Below, one piece after another: positions 22,168 through 33,100 of a DNA stretch of 64,000 nucleotides (its first letter is position 1; every line of letters starts with the position of its first letter). The stretch is from contig NC_045141.1 in NCBI RefSeq assembly GCF_008831285.2, positions 18,844,848-18,908,847 on the forward strand. The letters run 5' to 3'. This DNA comes from Nymphaea colorata. Lineage: Eukaryota; Streptophyta; Magnoliopsida; Nymphaeales; Nymphaeaceae. Position numbers and translations under genes: made by a program. The notes under the pieces are model-generated. The model saw nothing but the letters and a program-made list of their open reading frames with translations, was not told the origin of the DNA and ran no database searches.

Positions 22168-24331
22168 CTGTTGAGGTATATAATTAGGAGAGTAGAAGAA
22201 ACTATGAAGGGGAAAAGAAAAAAGTAGAAGCAGAAGAAAGTGAAAGGAAGCTATTAGGCCTAAGACTTTCTCAACTTTGCAAAAAAATTTTGAGGCAAGA
22301 AAACGAAAATGATTCTCCTTCTCCACGATTATATGAAACAAAAGGGAGACTGAACAAAATAATAATGGACACCACAATCTACCAACATTTACAACTCACC
22401 AACTCGTTTTGAAGGTTTCGACCTACCATCCTTCGCTTCCCCATCATGGAAGTCATAAATAATATGACAATATTTTTAGGGGTTTTTGGTTTTCTCTCTT
22501 TCATATTGGCGTAATTTGAGGCTCAGAACTCATTAACCATCCGTTTTTTTTTTTTTTCTTTTTACTTCAGACAGTAGCGGAGGCAGAGTGATGTGGGTCA
22601 TTGCCCACATCAGCCCACAGAAGTTTTTATAGCTACTTCCTTAACTTTTATTTATTTATATTCATGTGTTGCTTAAAGTCTAAAAGTTAAACTACAAGTG
22701 CTCCTTAGCTAGAAATTTCTTGCTCCACACTAGCTTCAAACCTGGGGAGAGAGAGCAATTCGTTTTATGAATAAAACCTAATTATCAATGAGGTGTAAAT
22801 AAAAAAAATTATTCATGATGAAGGTAGAAACCTTCTAACGTTGTTCAGCTGAGCCTTAACGTCCACGGTCCTGCTTATACCCTTTTAGATTTTTTTCCTG
22901 TCTGATATTAGATGCACGTCTCGCTAGAGAATGTGATTGTTAACATTTTACAAATTAAGAGATCGTCTCTCCCAAATGGTGGCTGATCTCAATGAACAGG
23001 AAGAGCATGCCAATCTACACCACTAGGCATATTGGTTACACTTGATTCTACTCGGGTACAAGTTTTGGAAACTCGCCTTCATCCTTGTCATGTTGTGTTG
23101 TTCTTACAAAACCAAGCCTTCCAGCCTTAACTAATCGGACCAGATTTAAGTAGTAGATCTTTCCTTGGATATTGGACTTTGATCTCTTTTTTATAGTTTT
23201 CTTTTTTCTATTGACAAATTAACTTCGTTTCAAATAGCTTATGATTTAGTATTTACATCTAAATGGGTTAAATCAGTTGAATGTTTAATCCATTTAAATG
23301 CAAAAAAACTTTCATTTCTAAGCCTACAGTTATCATCAGCGACAATGCAGTCCAGCCTCCAATTCTAAATTCATAATGCCACATGCAAGCAATAGAACCA
23401 TCAATGTAGATATCATACATATAACTAGGAACCATGTTCACATCTTCAGAATAGAAAAAAAGGAAAGAAAAGGCAATGATGCAAAGTACTCACTCCATTT
23501 TCAACTGCATCACGGCATCATAGAACTTTCCATTGTAGTTCTATTCCATGCTTGAGGTGATGAGATATTGATCCTGTTTCATTACTCTTTATCTGAAAGA
23601 GGGCTTCCAAGGGCGAGTGCTTTGTGAAATTAACAAGAGGGCTTTGTTCTGACTGACGTGACTTTAAGCAATTTGAACTTGCGATCCTCAAACGAAAAGC
23701 CAGGTCTGCGAGCAAGCCTACCAATGTGGACTACGCGAGCCCAAAAGCGAGGTGAGAATGATGGAAAATCCTTTAGAATTCAATTTTCTGCATTTTGTTC
23801 TCTTACAGATCAAACTAAAGTAGCCACCTTAAGAGACTCAAATAGATACTAAGCCCTCATGGCATCAAACACTTGCAAGTTTCAAACGAACCATAAAAAA
23901 TGGATACACATATAGCAGTTTACAATGTCTATCACTCGCACCTGGTAACAAAAGTGCAGCAGGAAACTATAGTACTTCTACTGCAAAATGATAAAAAACT
24001 CGGCAAGAAACAGAGCAAATATGAATAGTGTAAAAGAGAACGAAGAAGGAGCAGCATATTACTGGCATTGACATGCATATGCAGTATATTTTAGAATGTA
24101 AACAGAATGAAAACACAGACATGCAAATGCAGTCTATTTTAGCATGTAAACAGAATGAAAGCACTCAGCAATACAAGAACCTCCTGCTGCTTAGAAAGCC
24201 CTACTATCACTAGCATTATATCATGAACATAATAAAATCCAGAAGGGTGAAAAGTTGTTCACAAAACCTAGAAATAAGCTTCAATTGGACCTGCAGAAGC
24301 TCGCTAATTCAGATCCAGAATTTGGGGCACA
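22168..24331. other. Intergenic or intronic DNA with repeat traces
   Basis: About 22573-22625 (agtagcggaggcagag...gggtcattgcccacatcagc) belongs to a dispersed repeat also seen at 3293 and 58490. About 22840-22880 resembles a copia LTR start (aacgttgttcagctgagcct...gtccacggtc). About 24070-24165 contains two imperfect copies of a 57-58-bp unit (tgcagtatattttag/tgcagtctattttag). No gene established. Confidence 0.35.
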
Positions 24332-24336
24332 ACATC

Positions 24337-27300
24337 TGTAACGCTCATTGTTTTGGGCAGGTCGGGTCAGATCGGAACCCAGACCCGGACCCGAACCCTT
24401 GGCGTGAAAGAGCCCGACGCGAGGGCTCTTCTCCCTCGCCTTTCCCTCTTTTCTCTCATCTATCTCCTGGGTACTCACAGCCAGTGCAGAGAAGAAGAAG
24501 ACGGAGGTGGTGCAGGCGGTGGCTCGACCGGCAGCGGCGGAGGTGGTGACGGCAGCAGTGGAGGTGGTGACGGCAGCAGCGTGGGTAAGCTCTCCTCTGC
24601 TGCCCTATCTTCTCCCTCTCTCGTTATTTCTGCTGCCTTTCCCGTTTCCTCTTTTTCCCCTTTCGTCTGCTCTCCCTCGCATCTCTCTCTGCCCACGCTC
24701 ACTCTTTCTCTCGTCTCCTTCCCCTTTCTCATTCACGCTCACCTCACTGCTGGCCTTTTTCCCCTTTGACCGAACCCTCTCCCCTATCAGTCCCCCTCTG
24801 TTTTTCTCTCTCTCTCTCTCTACTCGACCTCCCTCTCTGTCCACGCTTCACGCTCTCTCCCCATTTTCTGCTTGTTTTTCTATTTTCTCCAATCGAGCAC
24901 TCTCTCTCACTGATTTTCACTATTTTATCACTGTTTGATCCGATTTCAGCTTGGGGATTTGTCCTCCCCCTCGTAACAGCGTTTAGAGAAGGCGAAGGCC
25001 TTGGTGGTGGCGGCATTGAAGGATTTTAGCCATTTGGGGACCACTTAGACTCGTGAGGTGGCTGCCGGGAGGATTACAACAGTTTAGACTTTCAAATTGG
25101 GGTGAGCAAGGAGAAATTGAACCTATTTTATGATATATTTTTCTTTGGAACTCGTATAATTATTGTTTGAGCATGCTAGAAGGTAGAATTGATAGTTAGG
25201 GAAGCATGCAAGCGATTTTGCTTTTGGGGAAAATGTGGGGTTATGATGGAGAAGCGATGATTCATGTGTTTGTTGATCTTTTAAGCATGATGAGTTGATT
25301 TTCGAAGTAATAGAGAAGCATGGTAGCGTTTATATGGCTGTGGGGAAGATTTAGGACGGTTTTGATGAGCGTGTAGCACACATTCTGGTGAACGGGTGCG
25401 TCTTGGAGTTAAACAGGGAAAGTGTACGTAAGTTGGTTGTGCCTTTGGAGTTGACGCCTTGATTAAGAAAAAGAAAGTTTGGAGAAAGGCGTTTGTGATA
25501 GATGGATTGATGGCTTTGAGTTTTGACTTTTGTTGGCACGGCTAGAAGTTGGGAAGTGGCCTATTAGAGGGCTTGTAGGTCGACACTACCCGTCGACACC
25601 CTCTTGAGGCGATGACACGTGCCTCAAGGATTTTGTTTTGTATTTGTTTGAATTGCTTAGGTATCTAGTAGGAATCTTATCATTTGTTTATGTTTGCAGG
25701 TATCCCGGGCACGTCCCGTCGACCTTGAGTTCGAAGCTCAAGGAGTTTTGAAGAGTTTTGTGAGCGCACCACATGTATGGCGACATTCCAGGCAAATCCC
25801 TGCTTGGGGCAAATGTGTGATTGTGTGCTCCTAGGATCAAGGGATCCTAGGATTGTGATGTTAATTGATTGACTGCTTTGTGAATGAGTATATGTATGTT
25901 GCTTATATGATATGAATGGGTTAGAAAGATTATTAGTCATTTGTTTTGAAAATGTTACGCATTGGCATGTGCATGCTAGAATTGATAGATGAGGCGGGGT
26001 ATCGAGTCGAGTGTCTCCTCGACCCCAATTGTGCATTAGAAAGCATTATAGAATGATAACTGCATAGGAGAGCTACGAGCCAACCGCAGATCGAGACTAC
26101 TCTCTGTGGATTGGCTAAGTTTTTCAAAGAGGTGATTGACGTGATTGATGTGAGGATTGATATGAATGTGTACGTTGTTGCATATGCATTGCCATGGGCA
26201 ACAATGCAAATGGATGAAATAGAGGGTAGTTGTACTCGTATTGTATGACGGCTAGCAATAACTGTTACTGTATGTATAGACCTCGTGTGGAGGCATTGGG
26301 AGGTGTAAGTGCACTCGTAGGGTGTATTAACCTCATGTGCTAGCCAGTCATCTTGTGAATGAGTAATGATAATGATAAAAAAGAAAACAAAAGGATAAGA
26401 GATGAGAGGCCAGTGGGATGTGGCTGTGTGTTTGGGAGACGTCCCGTTCTCGCCACTGGTCTCGCCTGTCAGAGCGCAGGCGGTGCAAGGCCCCAGGGTT
26501 CTGTTGTGTGTTGTGCTTGGAGCGTTGGACTCCTGCCTTCCCAACCTGGGTGTCCTAGGGAAGGCTGAGTATCTCACCTTGGACTTCACACATCCAGGGA
26601 TGAGTGCTCTACCGCTGCAGCGGGTGAAATGGATCCATACTGTTATGGGCCACCACGGGGGTTGTCTCTCGGCTGTAGGCCGCCCGCGGTGTGCATGTGC
26701 CTGTGTTGCACCCACAGGAACTGTTAATGCACTAAAGTTAATGAAAATGTAATGTGTTTGATAGAATGCATGTGACTGACGTATATGTGATTGATATGAA
26801 TGCAAGTGTTATGTTTAAGCATGCTTCGCATGTGACTGATGTTGTGTTAGTGTGGCCATCAAGTGGCTTTTACGTGTCGTACTCTGACACGACATGACGA
26901 TAGATGAGTTGATATTTGTTCTTTTATTTGAGCCTTACTTGAGAGAGTTTGACATTTTCCTAGCTTGTTGTCATACTGCGAAGGCTGAGCCTTCAGTTGT
27001 TTTCTTTTTCATGTTTTGGCGGACCCGGGGCAACAGGTTGAGCAGATGGCTTCACTCACGTCCTATTGGGGAGGTTTTGGGATTGTCGTTTGTAGTGTCG
27101 GCGCGTTATGTTTTGGTTTTATTGATGTCTTCTTTTTGTTAGGCATCAATGTTATGATTTTGGGGCATTTTGGTCATGCACATAGATGTGAATTTGTATG
27201 AAACAAAATGATTATATAAATGAAAGTTCGCCCCATTTTTTTGAATTGCTTGGCTCATCGTCTTTTTGAATTGTTAGGTAGTCACACCTCGATGCTTTAT

Positions 27301-27350
27301 GTTTAGAAAAAAAAAAAAGGGTTTGTGGGTTAAAAGGTCGGGGTGTGACA
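24337..27350 (+). mobile_element. Solo LTR, 3014 bp, probably Ty3/gypsy
   Basis: Starts TGTAACGC and ends GTGTGACA, flanked by the identical 5-bp target-site duplication acatc (24332-24336 and 27351-27355). No internal domain, protease/RT/integrase frame or second LTR is present, so it is a solo LTR left by recombination between two LTRs. Its length and higher GC fit the long LTRs of the Tekay/Del group, but that is inference. All long open frames in this interval (including 290 codons on the minus strand at 25933-26805) are non-coding LTR sequence. A CT tract lies at about 24806-24822 and an A-run at about 27306-27318. Confidence 0.9.
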
Positions 27351-27355
27351 ACATC

Positions 27356-28158
27356 AGCCAGAAATGTGTTACATACATGCACTATTGGCATTTAATGCAT
27401 ATCTAGCAATGGAAAAGTACATTCACGAAAGAAAGGTGAAAGTTATACCTCTTTTATATTCAACTTGGTGAACACCTCTTGCACAACATTGAAATTCTGG
27501 ATCATCATCAAAATTGACCTAAAAAAATTCCTACAAATAAAAGAAGAAACATAATGGATAAGAATCTCCACATCCAGCATAAAAAATAAACAACACAATT
27601 TACAAGCAAGGCCTACTTTGCGATTTCAAGAAAAGAAGCTTTTCGTGAGCAAGTGATTTTCCCTATCAATGAGGAAGAAAAGGGTGTGGAAGGAAGAAAG
27701 GAAAGTCAAAAAAGAAAAGTACCTCAGAGGCTTGCAACACCATTTAAGAACAACAACTGCTTGTGAGTCACAAATCAAGCACATTTAAAGAAAAGCCTAT
27801 TCAACCTTACCACATCCAATTAGATTTCCAAAATTGTAAAGAGAAATAAGACAGAAAGCCCTTAGTATAACACTGTGCCCTTCCTGCAGCCTTTATCTTA
27901 GCTCCCTGCAACCATTATTAATTAGAATAGAAAAAGAAAAGTAAACACAAACATAGAAGAGCAAAGTACCATCAACAAATTTTAGCCCCACACGTACCAA
28001 AAGAAGAACATTTGCATCTACATAATACCACCAGGCCACTGTGAACTGAATAGTGCTCTCCAAGTTTCATTGAGGAATGTCTTTCCGTGATTTTCAATCT
28101 CCTCATGCAATAAAGAGACATCATTTTGCCAGTGTCCTTATGAGGGTCTGACATCAGC
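27356..28158. other. Intergenic or intronic DNA
   Basis: No gene established. A minus-strand exon-like stretch at about 27449-27522 is bounded by an ag before it and gtataa after it and reads SILMMIQNFNVVQEVFTKLN, but no partner was found. AT-rich otherwise. Confidence 0.25.
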
Positions 28159-28336
28159 CGGCTGCCGAATGTGGCTGGATTTTTTTTTTCGTCTCGCAAA
28201 AAACCGTGATATAAGGTGCATCAGTGACCACAATTGCTCGGCCATGGTCTTTTAGGAACAAAATGCACCTTTCACGACAGTTTTTAGCGATACAAAGTAG
28301 AAACTAAAGACCATCAAGCCACATTCGGCTGTCTGA
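28158..28336. mobile_element. MITE with long inverted arms
   Basis: gctgccgaatgtggctgg at about 28160 and aagccacattcggctgtc at about 28317 are inverted. The inversion continues inward: cgcaaaaaaccgtgatata then aggtgca on the left against tgcacctttcacg then acagtttttagcg on the right, around a loop of about 45 bp. This stem-loop design is typical of non-autonomous DNA transposons; the gtgaaaggtgca-type arms resemble CACTA-related elements. Open frames on the minus strand here come from the element. Confidence 0.7.
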
Positions 28337-29509
28337 TTTCAATTTTTCTCTTTTTATACATATATAGAAGCGAATCCTGCCAATGTAGCTAATCAAATAC
28401 AACTTTTTGATAAAATACTAAAGTCTTCATCATTTATTTAGGTAAGATACCTTCTCTTCGAAAATTAATCTGAGGTTGCAAGATCCTTTCAGCCAAAATT
28501 GAGCTTGCATCTAAGAAGCCATGCGAGTACCTAAGCAAAAGATAGATTTTTTTTTTTTTACCAGGTAGAAAAAATGTAATTTCAAGTTTCCACAGAAGAT
28601 ATGAGAAAATTTACATCTCCAGAATACTGGTTAGAAAAAATCAACCCAAGAAACAAGGCAATTTTACCCACATCTCCATGTCTCCTCCATATATTCACCA
28701 AGTTACTGCCATATTTTTTTTGGCTTTGCTGCCATGCTCCTTTCTCAAACAAGTGATCTAACAGAACTATGATTAGCTTCCATGTCACTAATTCTTGTCT
28801 GAGTAATGCTCAGAGCCGTATCTCTTGGTGCCATATGAAAGCAAATCATAACCAAGAATATGAAAGCAAATCATAACCTAGAAAGTTGAAAACTTTTGAA
28901 CAAATTATAGAACAAGAGAAAAACAGCCGATGGATGAAATGGACCTGCAACGGGTAACAGCTTAGAAGGTAAAAATTCATTCTTTTGGATTTGCAACCAA
29001 AAGCCACACTAGGTGAAACATGACTGGATTATGCAAACAACTTTCCAAGCATCTACAGCAGTTTCATAAGTAGTGACTGAGAAGAGAAGGAAAGAGCCTT
29101 AACTTTCTTAGAAACCATTTAGCAACATAACTAATCTTTCATAGAAATTGCAGTTTCATTTAGCGTGTGCAACAAACCCTTTAAGCCACTACGTTTCACC
29201 TTAGTGGAAGTGGAAGAGTGAGGTCTCATAAGTGCTTCTAAAGATGGCACTCACAAGCATTAATCAATGTCCAGTAAGCATAACGATGTTTGGAAATCAT
29301 TAAGCAAATTAAAGATACAACCTTAAGTGCCCCTACTCATTCCTCAACGCTAGTTATTTTCCCTCAAACATTTCTAAAATTTGCAATAATTTACACATCA
29401 TTCTTGAGAATTCATACATGATCCTACTATTACAATATATATATAATCCAACCATTCCCAAGCTTCCTTCTTCTAACTATAACCGTGAAACATATTTTTT
29501 GCATTGTCA
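28337..29509. other. AT-rich DNA, no gene seen
   Basis: Both strands lack a frame with a recognisable domain. A near-duplicate word (tatgaaagcaaatcataacc) occurs twice at about 28835 and 28860. Confidence 0.3.
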
Positions 29510-29700
29510 CATACGTCTGGTACGGGTATCATACGGCAAGGAATTTCTCGGGTATAATACGGCAAAGTTGTATATCTCGGGAATATCTCAGGAAAATCTC
29601 GGCAAATTTTTTAAAAATTTAAAACATTTAATAAACCCCAAAAACTATAAAAAAATAAAAATTAATAAAAAAAATATGAAAAAAATGTGTATAATACGCG
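29510..29700 (-). mobile_element. Decayed transposon terminus (tctcgggtataatacgg family)
   Basis: tctcgggtataatacggc at about 29546 is the inverse of gccatattatacccgaga at 47687, and is followed by the same kind of A/T-rich tract. Several tcgg(gt)aatatctc words nearby are degenerate repeats. Non-coding. Confidence 0.45.
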
Positions 29701-29734
29701 TCTTATGTGACAATGATTTTTTTGGGCAAGAAAT

Positions 29735-30040
29735 ATGTGGGGCTATATTGATGGTACCAAAGAAGACCCTCAACTTACTCTTACAAAGAAAGTAGATGGA
29801 AAAGAGGTAGAATTGACTAAAAATGAGAAAGAAACTACTCGTAATGAACATAATAAGTGAAAAGCATGGAAATGTGAGCATCATAAAGCCATTTATTGGC
29901 TTCAAGCTGGAGTTGATTCAACAACTCAAGCACAAATATCAAATTTTCAACTAGGGTCAGAAGCAAGCAATTATCTAAAAGAAACCATTATATTGAAAGA
30001 TGATGGCCACAAAGCCAAGTTGAAAAAGAGTATTACCTAA
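29735..30040 (+). pseudogene. Ty1/copia gag fragment, broken
   Basis: Reads MWGYIDGTKEDP at the start and, further on, KAWKCEHHKAIYWLQAGVDS, the pattern of the N-terminal gag (UBN2-type) domain of copia elements. An in-frame TGA interrupts it at about 29858 and the frame ends at 30038-30040. No protease, integrase or RT follows; the tandem array begins about 70 bp downstream. A dead relic. Confidence 0.65.
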
Positions 30041-30109
30041 TCTAGCAAAGAGAAAGAACTATTAGAGAATACCATGGGGAGATCATGCTAAGAGAAAGAA
30101 CTATTAGAG

Positions 30110-33100
30110 AATACCTTATCTAATTCAAAAATTGTTCGATATCGATCTATCTGTGGGTTTAGATCAGTAGACTTACCTGATCCATAAATTGTTGGATTTT
30201 GATGTAGTTGCGGGCCTAAATCAATGGTCATATCAAATCCAAATATTGTTGGATTTGGATTAGGTTGTCGGTCCAAATTAATGGTCTTATACAAGATAGA
30301 AATTGTTGGATTTGGATATAGTAGTGGGTGTCGATCAGTAGTCTTATCTGATCCAAAACATGTTGAATTTGGATATGGTAGTGTGTTTAGATCAATGGTC
30401 TTATCTGATCCAAAAACTATTAGGTTTGTGTCCGGTTGTAGATAGATAACATCAATCTTATCTGATCCAATTATGGTAGTGTGTTTGGATCAATGATCTT
30501 ATCTAAGTCCGAAGTAGCTAGATTAGGATCTAATTTGGGTCGAGATCAGTGGCCTTATCTGATCTAAAAAAAATTGATTCAGATATCATTGTGCATATAT
30601 ATAGTGGTCATATCTAATCCACCCATTGTTTAATTTGGATCAAGTTGTCAATCTAGATCAATGGTCTTACCTGATCCAAAAATTGTTGGATTAATATATT
30701 GCAGTGAGTCTAAATCAATAGTCATATATGATCGTACATTGTTGAATTTTGATATGGTAGTGGGTCTCAATAAGAGGTCTTTTTTGAGCATCAGTAGTCT
30801 TATCTGATGCAAAAATTGTTGGATTTTGATTTGGTTGTAATATAGATCAGGAGTCTCATCTGATCCAAAAATTATTGGACTTCAATCTCGTTGTAGGCCA
30901 GCCAGTAGTCTTGTATAATCTAAAGATTCTTAGATTTAGATTTAGTTGTCGGTCAAAATCAACTGCCCTATCTGACCTAGAAACTATTGGATTTAGATTC
31001 GGTTGCGGGTATAGATCAATGGGGTTACCAAATTCAAAAATTGTTCGATATCGATCTATCTGTGGGTTTAGATCAGCAGTTATACTAGATCCACAAATTG
31101 TTGGATTTTGATGTAGTTGTGGGCCTAAATCAATGGTCATATCAAATCCAAATATTGTTCTAATTGGATTTGGTTGTCGGTCCAAAGTAGTGGTCTTACA
31201 TAAGATGGAAATTGTTGGATTTGGATATAATAGTGGGTGTCGATCAGTAGTCTTATCTGATCCAACATATGTTGACTTTAGATATAGTAGTGCGTTTAGA
31301 TCAGTGGTCTTATCTGAGCCAAAAACTATTAGACTTGTGTCCGGTTGTAGATAGAAATCAGCAGTCTTATCTGATCCAGTTATGGTAGTGTGTTTGGATC
31401 AATGGTCTTATTTAAGTCCGGAATAGCTAGATTTGAATCTAATTTTGGGTCGAGATCAGTGATCTTATAGATCTAAAAAAAATTAACTTAGATATGGTTG
31501 TACTTATATATAGTGGTCTTATCTAATCCAGCCATTGTTGAATTTGAATCACGTTGTCAGTTGACATCAATGGTCTTACTTGATCTAAAAATTGTTGGAT
31601 TAATATATTGTAGTGAGTCTAGATCAACACTCATATATGATCCGTAAATTGTTGAATTTTGATATGGTAGTGGATGTCAATGAGTGGTCTCTTCTGAGCA
31701 TCAGTAGTCTTATCTGAAGCAAAAATTGTTGGATTTTGATTTGGTTGTGATATAGATCAGGAGTCTTATTCGATCCAAAAATTATTGGACTTCAATCTCA
31801 TTGTAGGCCAGCCAGTAGTCTTGTATAATGTAAAGATTCTTAGATTTAGATTTAGTTGTCGGTCAAAATCAATTGCCTTATGTGACATGAAAACAATTGG
31901 ATTTAGATTCGGTTGTGGGTCTAGATCAATGGGCTTACATGATTCAAAAATTGTTCGATGTCGATCTATCCATGGGTTTAGATCAGTAGTCTTACTTCAT
32001 CCACAAACTGTTGGATTTTGATGTAGTTGTGGGCCTAAATCAATGGTCATATCAAATCCAAATATTGTTGTAATTGGATTTGGTTCTTGGTCCAAATTAG
32101 TGGTCTTACATAAGATGGAAATTGTTGGATTTGGATATAATAGTGGGTGTCAATCAATAGTCTTGTCTCATCAAAAATATGATGACTTTGGACATGCTAG
32201 TGTGTTCAATGGTTTTATCTGATCCAAAAACTATTAGACTTGTGTCTGGTTATAGATAGAAATCAGCAATTTTATCTGATCCAGTTATGGTAGCGTGTGT
32301 GGATCAATGGTCTTATCTAAGTCCGAAATAGCAAGATTTGGATCTAATTTTGGGTCGAGATCAGTGGTCTTATTGATCTAAAAAAAAATAACTCAAATAT
32401 GGTTGTGCTTATATATAGTGGTCTTATCTAATCCAGCCATTGTTGAAATTGGATCAAATTAACAGTCGAGATCAATGGTCTTACCTGATCCAAAAAATGT
32501 TGAATTAATATATTGTAGTAAGTCTAGATCAATAGTCATATATGATATGTAAATTGTTGAATTTTGATGGTAGTGGATCTCAATGAGTGATCTCTTCTGA
32601 GCATCAGTAGTCTTATCTGATGCAAAAATTGTTGGATTTTGATTTGGTTGTGATATAGAACAGGAGTCTTATTTGATCCAAAAATTATTGGACTTCAATC
32701 TCATTGTAGGCCAGCCACTAGTCTTGTATAATGTAAAGATTCTTAGATTTAGATTTAGTTGTCGGTCAGAATTAATTCCTTATGTGACCTGAAAACAATT
32801 GGATTTAGATTCGGCTGTGGGTCTAGATCAATGGCCTTACCTGATTCAAAAATTGTTCGATGTCGATATATCTGTGGGTTTAGATCAATAGTCTTACCTG
32901 ATCCACAAACTGTTGGATTTTGATGTAGTTGTGGGGCCTAAATCAATGGTCATATCAAATCCAAATATTGTTGTATTTGGATTTGGTTGTCGGTCCAAAT
33001 TAGTGGTGGATGGAAATTGTTGGATTTGGATATAGTAGTGGGTGTGGAACAGTAGTCTTATCTGATCCAAAATATGCTGAATTTGGATATGGTGGTGTGT

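Noticed and set aside
25933-26805. 290-codon minus-strand open frame and several 80-140-codon frames at 24.2-27.2 kb
   Set aside because: All lie inside the solo LTR; overlapping frames on both strands in low-stop sequence, with no protein domain.
28018-28340. Minus-strand frames reading like an F-box-type protein tail (TWRALFSSQW and ending at 28018)
   Set aside because: Part of the stretch is a MITE with inverted arms, the two frames are out of phase, and I could not tie them to a known family.
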